Shown: positions 26,222 to 33,912 of the stretch, in pieces | Layout of the letters: the number at the start of each line of letters is the position of its first letter | Numbering within the stretch: the first letter of the stretch is position 1 | DNA from: CABMKH01 sp040797625 | GTDB taxonomy: Bacteria; Bacillota; Clostridia; Tissierellales; Tissierellaceae | Length of the DNA: 64,000 nt | NCBI GenBank assembly: GCA_052067355.1 | Contig: JBQHQH010000004.1 | Location: 1-64,000 of the forward strand | Direction of reading: 5' to 3' | Translations under genes and position numbers: made by a program | The notes under the pieces: generated by a model | What the model saw: the letters and a program-made list of their open reading frames with translations, nothing else | The model's database searches: none | What the model was told of the DNA's origin: nothing

Positions 26222-27262
26222 CTATTTATTTCTAGACAATAAGTATAGAAAATATGGTGCTCCTACTATCGCTACTATAATTCCTGTTGGAATCTCTGAA
26301 GGCTGTACTATTACCCTAGCTATGGTATCAGATATAGATACCAACACGGCACCTAACAAAGCACAAGTAGGAATCAATATGCTATGCTTTGGCCCTACTA
26401 ATCTCCTAGCAAGATGAGGAACTATCAATCCTACAAACCCAATACTTCCACTTACCGATACAGAAGAAGCAGCCAAGGCTACCGCTACTCCTAATAACCG
26501 CCGTCTTTCCCTTTCTATGTCGGCCCCTAAACTATAACCTAGTTCATCTCCCAGATTTAATATATCTAATACTCTTGATTTCATCACAATATATGGAATA
26601 AGTATTACTATCCATGGCAATAGAGCCAAAACAAAATTCCAATTACTGGCCCACATACTACCAGTCTGCCAATTGACAACAAAATCAAATTGTGTTTCAT
26701 CTAATTTTATAACAAGTATGTTTGTTAACGCGAATATCCCAGCCTGGACAGCTATTCCTATTAATATCAATCTTAAAGGTGCTACTCCTTCTCCTTTTTT
26801 ATATGCTAACAGATATATCAAAATAGCGGTAATACCAGCTCCAATTAAAGCTAAGAATGGCAGTGTAAATATTGATAAAAAGGATTTAACATCAAAAAAT
26901 AGCACATATAATATGACCATTAATCCTGCCCCAGTATTTATACCTAATATTCCTGGCTCTGCCAATGGATTTCTAGATATTCCTTGTATTATACACCCAG
27001 ATAATGATAATCCTATACCCACGAGAATTGAAACCACTATTCTCGGAAGTCTAAATTTAAATAGTATAAGATTTTCATTATGACTTCCTCTTCCAAATAA
27101 AATTCTCAAAGTATCATTAGGAGATAATCTTGTATATCCTGTATTCATGCTAATAACAAAAGACAATATCAATAGTATTAGACAAATTATAAGTATAGTT
27201 ATATTACGTCTTGCCATCCTCTTTTTATAAGCTTCATTTTTTAATTTAATTTCTTGTATCAT
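26222..27262 (-). CDS. FecCD-type ABC permease (second subunit)
   Basis: The 346-residue protein has about nine or ten hydrophobic helices and the FecCD family blocks RLPRIVVSILVGIGLSLSG, GISRNPLAEPGILGINTGAG and GSIGFVGLIVPHLARRLVG. It overlaps the upstream permease by four bases and should form a heterodimeric pore with it. The protein is about the usual length for the family (330-350). Confidence 0.93.
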   Translation of the reverse strand: MIQEIKLKNEAYKKRMARRNITILIICLILLILSFVISMNTGYTRLSPNDTLRILFGRGSHNENLILFKFRLPRIVVSILVGIGLSLSGCIIQGISRNPLAEPGILGINTGAGLMVILYVLFFDVKSFLSIFTLPFLALIGAGITAILIYLLAYKKGEGVAPLRLILIGIAVQAGIFALTNILVIKLDETQFDFVVNWQTGSMWASNWNFVLALLPWIVILIPYIVMKSRVLDILNLGDELGYSLGADIERERRRLLGVAVALAASSVSVSGSIGFVGLIVPHLARRLVGPKHSILIPTCALLGAVLVSISDTIARVIVQPSEIPTGIIVAIVGAPYFLYLLSRNK

Positions 27263-28311
27263 TGTGCTCTCCTCTCTTTGCGTGCTAAATATAGAAGAAA
27301 CGGCACTCCAACTAAGGCTATTAAAGAACCTATAGGCGTTTCAATTGGAGGATTCAAGGTCCTAGCACCTAAGTCTGCAACTACAACTAATATTCCACCT
27401 AGTACTGCTGATACTGGAATAATCCACTTATAATCAACACCAACAAGGTATCGTGATAAATGTGGTATTACAAGCCCCACAAATCCTACTGCTCCCACTA
27501 CAGATACAGAAGCTCCTGCTAATACAAGTACTATTATTGATGAAAGGAGATTGACTATGGTTGTATTCATCCCAAGTCCCTTAGCCACATCTTCTCCTAA
27601 ACTTGCAATAGAAATGGATCTAGATAAAATAACTGCTCCTACTAATGCCACCATAATGAATGGAAATATAATCCTTATCTGGTCCCAATTCGATCCTGCA
27701 ACTCCTCCTACTGTCCAAAACAAAATATCTTGTGCCACGTCAAAATGCAAAGCTATGCCTTGACTTAAAGATGATAACAAGGCACTTACAGCCGCCCCTG
27801 CCAATACGAGTCTCATAGAAGTAGCTCCTCCTCGTCTCAGGGAAGCTATGCTATTAACAAGCATTGCTCCAAATGCAGCCCCTAAAAATGAGAATAAAAT
27901 AATTTGCATATATTTCATACTAGGAAAAAATGCAAAACATATAGATAAAGCAAATCCCGCTCCAGCATTCAGACCAAGAAGTCCTGAATCAGCCATTGGA
28001 TTTCTTGTAATTCCTTGCATAATAGCTCCTGAAACGGCAAAAGCAGAACCTACTAAAGCACTTGCTATGACCCTAGGAATTCGAATATCTATAATAATTA
28101 GATGATGAGTATTACTCTCATCAAATCTAAATAATGCATCCCATACGGAAGAAAAAGGTATATCAACAACGCCCTTAGTTACGGAAAAAGCCATAAGGAA
28201 AAACAAAAGTCCTAATCCGAATAGTATAATAAATACGGCCACCCCTGCTCTACTATTCTGAATATCTTCTATATCTTTAACTTCAATCTTTGGTCTATTT
28301 ATATTTTCCAA
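27259..28311 (-). CDS. FecCD-type ABC permease (first subunit)
   Basis: The 350-residue permease has RIPRVIASALVGSAFAVSG, GITRNPMADSGLLGLNAGAG and GAVGFVGLVIPHLSRYLVG. It opens the six-gene operon. About 190 bases of untranslated leader with a large hairpin, and a Fur box overlapping the promoter, lie ahead of it. It imports, with its partners, an iron-type chelate or tetrapyrrole; the sequence does not say which. Confidence 0.93.
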   Translation of the reverse strand: MENINRPKIEVKDIEDIQNSRAGVAVFIILFGLGLLFFLMAFSVTKGVVDIPFSSVWDALFRFDESNTHHLIIIDIRIPRVIASALVGSAFAVSGAIMQGITRNPMADSGLLGLNAGAGFALSICFAFFPSMKYMQIILFSFLGAAFGAMLVNSIASLRRGGATSMRLVLAGAAVSALLSSLSQGIALHFDVAQDILFWTVGGVAGSNWDQIRIIFPFIMVALVGAVILSRSISIASLGEDVAKGLGMNTTIVNLLSSIIVLVLAGASVSVVGAVGFVGLVIPHLSRYLVGVDYKWIIPVSAVLGGILVVVADLGARTLNPPIETPIGSLIALVGVPFLLYLARKERRAQ

Positions 28312-28352
28312 TTATATTTCTTGCCTCCTTCATTGATTAATTTAATTTCCAT

Positions 28353-28411
28353 ATACATAATAAAACCAAGTGCAGACTATCAAATCAGCTTGCACTTGGT
28401 TCATTATGTAT
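28353..28411 (-). promoter_or_regulatory. Large hairpin in the leader of the nitrogenase-like operon
   Basis: ATACATAATAAAACCAAGTGCA (in part; 28353-28374) pairs with TGCACTTGGTTCATTATGTAT (28391-28411) almost throughout, around a 16-base loop. It lies about 42 bases upstream of the first start codon. On the minus strand the inner stem is followed by TTTTATT. It may be an attenuator of the operon or the terminator of the AraC gene ending at 28588. Confidence 0.55.
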
Positions 28412-28520
28412 ATTATTCAAATTCTCAGTTACTTTATTTGTTAAAATATACATATCTAAGGTCCAAAGGTAATTAGTTATGATTAACATAATACTACAAT
28501 CCTTTTATAATTATGCTCAT

Positions 28521-28535
28521 TGATAATCATTCTCA
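28521..28535 (-). promoter_or_regulatory. Fur box over the promoter of the nitrogenase-like operon
   Basis: TGATAATCATTCTCA matches the 7-1-7 Fur consensus TGATAATnATTATCA at all but one defined position, with one more pair (T..A) outside. On the minus strand TTGAGA at its edge is a possible -35, 17 bases from TAATTA. It predicts induction when iron is scarce. Confidence 0.7.
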
Positions 28536-28587
28536 ATTTGTATGATTCAGTATATCATATGAGAAGTGATAATAGAATAAAGTAATC

Positions 28588-29418
28588 TTAAATTGCATAT
28601 GGACTATTCCTGAATTTCTCCCTATATATACTAGGTGCCACCCCAAAATTCTTTTTAAATATTCTACTAAAATAAAGTGGATCCGTATATCCTACACTTT
28701 CTGCAATTATACAAATTGTATTTTCACTATTAATCAATAGTTGCTTTGCACAGTTTAATCTATATTTTATTATGTATTCCCCAGTTCCCATTCCTGCATA
28801 TTTATTAAATGCATAAAATAATTGATTTTCATTTACTTCATTTTTTTCGGCTAGTTCCTTTACTGTTATGTCATCCATATAATGGTTATGAATATATGAA
28901 GATACCTGCTCAAACAATGAATCTATTCCTTTATCTTGTGGCTGTTGAACACTTGTGAAAACTTCTTCTAATATGGATCTGAAGATATTCTCTGTCTGAA
29001 ATCTTCCTATTTCATGTTTCTCTTTTGAAACATCTTTTAACCTCCACAAAAGAGATGTCAACTTAGGATTCCCTCCTATATTTAACTTAAAATGCATGTT
29101 GTGTAAATCAAGTTCATTTTTGTTTGAATAACTAGTATCATATAAAACCACGATAAATTCCCAATTGCTACTTCCTATAACTTGTTTGTCTAAATCCATA
29201 TTGGCTCCACCATGAACTATGCTTCCAATTTCTGAAATATAAGGAATTTTGTTAAAAGAATATTGCGACCTTCCTCTAATGGGAAAGATGAATCCTGGCA
29301 ATGGAGCAGTTTTTTCAAAGCCTTTATTTCCCGGACTAATTTTATTATAAAATACGGCTTGTACCATAAAGTGATTATTTGCAAAATGACTTATCAATTT
29401 ATTTAAATCAACTTCCAT
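28588..29418 (-). CDS. AraC-family regulator next to the nitrogenase-like operon
   Basis: The 276-residue protein has a cupin-like N-terminal sensor (about 1-150) and a C-terminal double helix-turn-helix (VKELAEKNEVNENQLFYAFN, IAESVGYTDPLYFSRIFKKN, FGVAPSIYREKF). It is transcribed in the same direction as, and just upstream of, the importer/nitrogenase-like operon and probably activates it. Its promoter lies within a long perfect inverted repeat that contains a Fur-like core. The ligand is likely the imported compound, by analogy with YbtA-like proteins. Confidence 0.85.
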   Translation of the reverse strand: MEVDLNKLISHFANNHFMVQAVFYNKISPGNKGFEKTAPLPGFIFPIRGRSQYSFNKIPYISEIGSIVHGGANMDLDKQVIGSSNWEFIVVLYDTSYSNKNELDLHNMHFKLNIGGNPKLTSLLWRLKDVSKEKHEIGRFQTENIFRSILEEVFTSVQQPQDKGIDSLFEQVSSYIHNHYMDDITVKELAEKNEVNENQLFYAFNKYAGMGTGEYIIKYRLNCAKQLLINSENTICIIAESVGYTDPLYFSRIFKKNFGVAPSIYREKFRNSPYAI

Positions 29419-29459
29419 TTTATATTCTCCTTTATATCTTTGTGATTTGTAACTTAATA

Positions 29460-29500
29460 ATATAACCAGTATTGATATTGATTATCAATACTGGTTATAT
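29460..29500. promoter_or_regulatory. Perfect 18-bp inverted repeat with a Fur-like core
   Basis: ATATAACCAGTATTGATA (29460-29477) and its exact complement TATCAATACTGGTTATAT (29483-29500) flank TTGAT. The centre TGATATTGATTATCA matches the 7-1-7 Fur site with one mismatch. It lies 42-82 bases upstream of the AraC start. Confidence 0.7.
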
Positions 29501-29644
29501 TATACATATAAAATTAACTTAAGTAAATTAAAATATTTGGCTTAAGACTTCATCTATTCAAGTATCTATATTTAAAGTTTTTAAGTTTATTTAACCTCCA
29601 ACATATGGTAAACTTATATTACAAGAATAAAATTAGATAAATGA

Positions 29645-29929
29645 TATATCCACAATATATCTTTAGATACATTTATAAATAATGGCGACAATAGAACATA
29701 TCAAATCCATGTTTTTGAGCAAAGCAATCATAAAGACATTTACAGACATCTTGTAGTGAGAGAGTATTGCCACACACATCCAGATATCACCGCGAAATAT
29801 GGAAAGTTGAAAATGGAATTAGTTGACAAGTTCCCGGAGAATATTGAAGGCTATTGTGATGGAAAGTATACTTTTGTGAAGCAAATGGAAATTGATGCAT
29901 TGCTATGGTATCAGAGTATAAAACGGTGA
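29645..29929 (+). pseudogene. GrpB-family nucleotidyltransferase, C-terminal remnant
   Basis: The open segment has no start codon and encodes NRTYQIHVFEQSNHKDIYRH, LVVREYCHTHPDITAKYGKL and FVKQMEIDALLWYQSI. This is the C-terminal half of the GrpB/UPF0157 family (usual length about 170-180 residues). The N-terminal half with the nucleotidyltransferase site is gone. Two stop codons in a row end it. Confidence 0.65.
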
Positions 29930-29952
29930 TAGATTATAAAGTTGTTTTGATC

Positions 29953-31231
29953 TTATAAAACCAAGTCTCTGGAATCTCCAAAATCTTGATCTCCCTCTCT
30001 ATCAAGATTATCCCAACAATCAAACCATTTAGCATATTTATCAATTAACCCAACAGCAGCTCAATATTATGAACATTTGGCCCCCAATCATAATAACGAA
30101 CAGTCACCCTTTCTGTATCCGTATTATAGATTAGTTTAAAGACATAATCAACATATAGCTGTATTTTTTGATGGTATAGTCCATTAGTTGTAGGATTACA
30201 TCAATCATTATTATATCAACTAACTTCTCTCTACTTCCATTTGAACGAACATAGCCAGAAATAGCATAAGGGCCTCTACCTTCTTCTACTACATTCTGCC
30301 ATCCATTATTGGTAATTGCATATCTATCGACACGATGGTCATCTAAGTAAGCATATCCGTCTCTATCTAATTCCCTAAAGAAGTCCATCCAATTACTATA
30401 TGGCACAGCTAAGGGCGAAATCGATGAATCTGTTATATTATTATCAACTTCAGCTTCGATTGAGATATTATCACCTTCACCATTAACAAATGCTTCGATT
30501 TTGGAATAAGTACTATCCCCTACGCCTTTAACTGTGAGCGTACTTTTCTCAACAGGATTGATTAAGTTTTTTTCCACCTCATAAAGTTCAGTAAAAGCTT
30601 CTTTATCAGCAGAAACAGCAATATCTGCTATTTCAGCTAAAAATTGATTATCTATAACAGTTTCAAAATGCAATAGTTCTTCAGTAAGAATATTCTGAAT
30701 GATTATTGAGATAAATTGGTATTCTTTTTCACTTGCGTCAATTCTCATTTGTACAAAATGGTACTCATCGCTATCCTCCATATCTATTAAGAATACTTTA
30801 TCTCGTAACATACCTTCATCAGCAGTATAAACTCTACCAGTAGAAGAAAGCTCATAAATATTAGTTTCATCAAAAACTAATTCACCGTCGAAAACGATTT
30901 CACTATCATTAAGTATCATGAAAGAAGCATTTTTAAGTTTGGGAAATCCGTTAGGATCTATCTTTCTTTTTTTAGAATTTGATTCAGCATTATGGAATAG
31001 ATTTTCCAAATTAGAATCACTTAAAACACCTGTTATCTCTTCTGCTATAGGGGTGTCATATTTGTCTTTCTCTAAATCAGATGAAATACTTGTTATGTCT
31101 CTTGCTTTTGATATACATTCTTTATTGTTATTATATGTAGGTTGTGCATATACATATAATCCTGTAGTTAAGGTCATTGTTAAAGCTAACATTAATGCCA
31201 CAATTGATCTTCGTTTCATTTTTTTTAACAT
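29953..31231 (-). pseudogene. Secreted protein gene broken by two frameshifts
   Basis: The ATG at 31231 (MLKKMKRRSIVALML) follows GGGAGGG and gives a signal peptide ending near YVYAQ. The first frame runs to a stop at 30131. The natural continuation is in a second frame (NGLYHQKIQLYVDYVFKLIY, ERVTVRYYDWGPNVHNIE) after a shift near 30205. It then passes to a third frame (AAVGLIDKYAKWFDCWDNLD) after a shift near 30050, ending at 29953. The intact protein would be about 425 residues, extracellular and acidic. Family unknown. An orphan BlaI/MecI-type repressor is divergently transcribed. Confidence 0.65.
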
Positions 31232-31277
31232 ATCAAACCCTCCCCTGAATATTTTTATCTTCTGTTCAGAAGACAAA

Positions 31278-31307
31278 TTAACGATTTATATATATATCAA
31301 TCGTTAA
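31278..31307. promoter_or_regulatory. Inverted repeat before the secreted-protein gene
   Basis: TTAACGATT (31278-31286) and AATCGTTAA (31299-31307) flank an alternating AT stretch, 47 bases upstream of the start at 31231. A possible operator, though not the usual BlaI sequence. Confidence 0.4.
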
Positions 31308-31387
31308 TATTAACTATTATATATATAATGATATTATTAGTCAATAAATAAAAATATAATAGTTGTAAAAAAGCAAGATAAATAATA

Positions 31388-31402
31388 TACTATAAAATAG
31401 TA
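31388..31402. promoter_or_regulatory. Candidate BlaI/MecI-type operator
   Basis: TACTATAAAATAGTA is a short palindrome 44 bases upstream of the repressor gene. TACTA..TAGTA half-sites are close to the TACA/TGTA type bound by BlaI/MecI/CopY proteins, so autoregulation is plausible. Confidence 0.4.
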
Positions 31403-31445
31403 AATATAATAATAAGTACATAATACTTTGAAGGGATACATTGGA

Positions 31446-31850
31446 ATGATAGTTCAACAACTTACAATAAAAGAAACTGAGGTTATGGAAATACTATGGA
31501 AAGAGCAACAGGCTTTAACAAGTTCTGAAATCGTTGAATTATCACAGAATTCAACATGGAAGAAAAGTTCAATTCACATATTATTAAATTCATTACTAAA
31601 GAAAGGTGTAGTAGAAGTAGACGGGTTTATAAAAAATAATAAGACATATGCCAGAACTTTCAAACCGACAATTTCTTTTGAAGAATACACTGTAGCACAA
31701 ATTCAACAAAACAAATCATTTTCAAATAAATCTGTACCCAAAATCATAGCAGCGTTAATAAATAGCCAAGTAAGTCTTGAGGAACAAAATGAATTGAAAA
31801 GAGAATTGCAAAAAATTATAGATGAAAAATCCAATGACGATGTGGAGTAG
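31446..31850 (+). CDS. BlaI/MecI/CopY-family repressor
   Basis: The 134-residue protein starts at the ATG behind GAAGGGA; the frame is open six codons further. It has the Penicillinase_R winged helix: LTIKETEVMEILWKEQQALT, SSEIVELSQNSTWKKSSIHI, LLNSLLKKGVVEVDGF, KTYARTF, with a C-terminal helical dimerisation part. The usual partner, a BlaR1/MecR1 M56 peptidase that cleaves the repressor, is absent on either side. No beta-lactamase or penicillin-binding protein gene is near. Its target may be itself and the broken secreted-protein gene. Confidence 0.85.
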   Translation: MIVQQLTIKETEVMEILWKEQQALTSSEIVELSQNSTWKKSSIHILLNSLLKKGVVEVDGFIKNNKTYARTFKPTISFEEYTVAQIQQNKSFSNKSVPKIIAALINSQVSLEEQNELKRELQKIIDEKSNDDVE

Positions 31851-32066
31851 GATAATTAGGTTTACAAGCCTTTCAGTATAAGTAAGAAGGATTTAATATT
31901 AATAATCCATTTATAATTTTATAATGGGATTCAACTGAATATAAATCGAGATAAATATGATTATCGTCGTAAGTGGTAAACTGCAAATTTACCACTCCAA
32001 TAATAGGTTGGGACGAAGATATAATATTAATACACCATCATAGTCATAAATATACTGATGATAATT

Positions 32067-32099
32067 AAGGAAGGACAGAGACCCTGTCCTTCCTTTTTA
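32067..32099 (+). terminator. Rho-independent terminator
   Basis: AAGGAAGGACAG (32067-32078) pairs with CTGTCCTTCCTT (32084-32095), then TTTTAC. It follows the repressor gene by about 215 bases; the space 31851-32066 shows no supported gene. Confidence 0.88.
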
Positions 32100-32168
32100 C
32101 TAAAAATACATCTATATCAATGTCGACTTATCCCACTATATTTCAGTATGCTAAAATCACTGTTAAAA

Positions 32169-33509
32169 CTATAATTCTTTTGGCTTGAAATATAAATCTC
32201 TATATACTCTCATAAGTCCAACACAAAGAAAAAATGTCATTATCTCTGCAAATGGTAGTGTTGCCCAAACACCATTTATTCCAAAGAAATAAGGTAAAAC
32301 AGTTATCCCTATGCTGGCAAAAACAATACCTCTGCTTGCAGCAATACAAAAAGATGCCAAAGCATTTCCTACTGACGTGTGATACCCTGATTGAATTATA
32401 TTGAAACCACTAAAGAAAAAACTAAGTGCATATATTTTTGCTCCCTTAATTGCGGTTTGTAAAATTTCTGGTTCATTCTTAAGGAAAATTTTTATAAGCT
32501 CTTCAGCATGCAGTTTTAACACTAAAATTAGTAATACTCCCCAAAGGAAGTTAATAGCAACTGAAGAGAAAAATGTCTTCCTTACTCTTTCCAATTTACC
32601 TGCCCCGTAGTTATAACTTACTATGGAACTAATACCATCCGATACACCAAACATAATTAACGTAACGAAATTTCCCAAATAATTTATTACTGTAAAAGCG
32701 GCAACCCCTTTTTCACCTGCAAAACTCATGAATGCACGGTTAAACAAAAGCATGGTTAGAGCAGCTGATACATAAGTTGCTCCTTCTGAAGAACCATTAA
32801 AAGCAGAATGGCTAAAAATCTTCCAGCAAAATTTGCCTTCAAAAATGTTCACAATTCCTTTTCGAGATAAAACCGGCCTAATAACAATCATCAAGCCTAC
32901 TAAGTAAGAAACTCCAGTCGCAATAGCGGCACCAATGACCCCCAATTCTAAAATCTTAACTGCTATAAAATCCATAACGATATTAGTTATCAAACAAAAT
33001 ACAGTGGCTATTGGATATAGATTTGGTTTTCCCATAAGCCTATCAGTAAATCCAAAGAAAATCATAAAAGAGATTACTGGAGTAAAAAAAGCTATGCTCG
33101 CAATATATTGGCTAGCTGAAGTCAACAAAACATCATTTGCCCCCAATAGTACTGCAATGCCTTTATGAAACAATACACCTAATAATAGGATAATAATAGA
33201 TAGAACTAGAAGAGCAATCACTGAAGATTTAAATATATCTTTCGCTTTCTTTCTGTTATTTTCTCCTAAAGTACGACCAAGATAACTCAAAGTTCCAGTA
33301 CAGACAATCATAGTCGCTCCAACAATCACCTGCATATATGGATTGGCAATATTGACACTTGCCATTGCGTTTGCATCTACAAAATTACCCAAAAAAATCC
33401 CATCAATCATTCCCTGTATTCCTGAAATAACCATAGCAATAACCGAGGGAATTACAAACTGCAAATAAAGGGTTGATAATCGCCCTTCCGACAATATATT
33501 ATTATTCAA
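32169..33509 (-). CDS. MATE-family efflux pump
   Basis: The 446-residue protein has twelve hydrophobic segments in two MatE repeats, with LGNFVDANAMASVNIANPYM in the first half and GVSDGISSIVSYNYGAGKLE in the second. MATE pumps exchange Na+ or H+ for cationic drugs or metabolites. The start is TTG behind GAGGAGG. It stands alone, so the substrate cannot be inferred. It is one of three MATE genes in the window. Confidence 0.9.
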   Translation of the reverse strand: MNNNILSEGRLSTLYLQFVIPSVIAMVISGIQGMIDGIFLGNFVDANAMASVNIANPYMQVIVGATMIVCTGTLSYLGRTLGENNRKKAKDIFKSSVIALLVLSIIILLLGVLFHKGIAVLLGANDVLLTSASQYIASIAFFTPVISFMIFFGFTDRLMGKPNLYPIATVFCLITNIVMDFIAVKILELGVIGAAIATGVSYLVGLMIVIRPVLSRKGIVNIFEGKFCWKIFSHSAFNGSSEGATYVSAALTMLLFNRAFMSFAGEKGVAAFTVINYLGNFVTLIMFGVSDGISSIVSYNYGAGKLERVRKTFFSSVAINFLWGVLLILVLKLHAEELIKIFLKNEPEILQTAIKGAKIYALSFFFSGFNIIQSGYHTSVGNALASFCIAASRGIVFASIGITVLPYFFGINGVWATLPFAEIMTFFLCVGLMRVYRDLYFKPKEL

Positions 33510-33811
33510 CTTGATACCTCCTCTATAGCTAGCTTTTTATACATAAGATATCCCGATACATCTACTTATACGATTTTTCTATACCTCTTTTCCATAATTC
33601 TAACCATCTCTGCATCAGGAATAACTCTACTGTTCTTTACATTCATATTATCCATCCATAATACACAATATCTGAAATCGAACCCTTACAGTATAAATTC
33701 AATTTCAGATATTGTCAAGCAAATTATTTCCATATATTCACACTATATATTGCATCTACTTAAACCTATATTTTATCAAAATATAGCCCTATGACAGAAT
33801 AAAATAAATCA
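33510..33811. other. Intergenic stretch without a supported gene
   Basis: It contains the upstream region of the MATE gene at the left end. No further open frame or hairpin is supported before the terminator at 33812. Confidence 0.5.
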
Positions 33812-33838
33812 CGCCAACCGTTGAAGTACGGTTGGCAT
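33812..33838. terminator. Hairpin terminator after the chemoreceptor fusion
   Basis: CACGCCAACCGT-TGAAGT-ACGGTTGGCATG has a nine-bp perfect core. A TTTATTTTATT tract follows on the minus strand and ATTTTTGTTTTTTT on the plus strand. The minus-strand gene ends at 33913. Confidence 0.75.
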
Positions 33839-33912
33839 GAAATAATTTTTGTTTTTTTATGTGTCTACTCTAAGGGAAGCGTGTCATCAAGTTATAAAAC
33901 AACTCCTTTATA

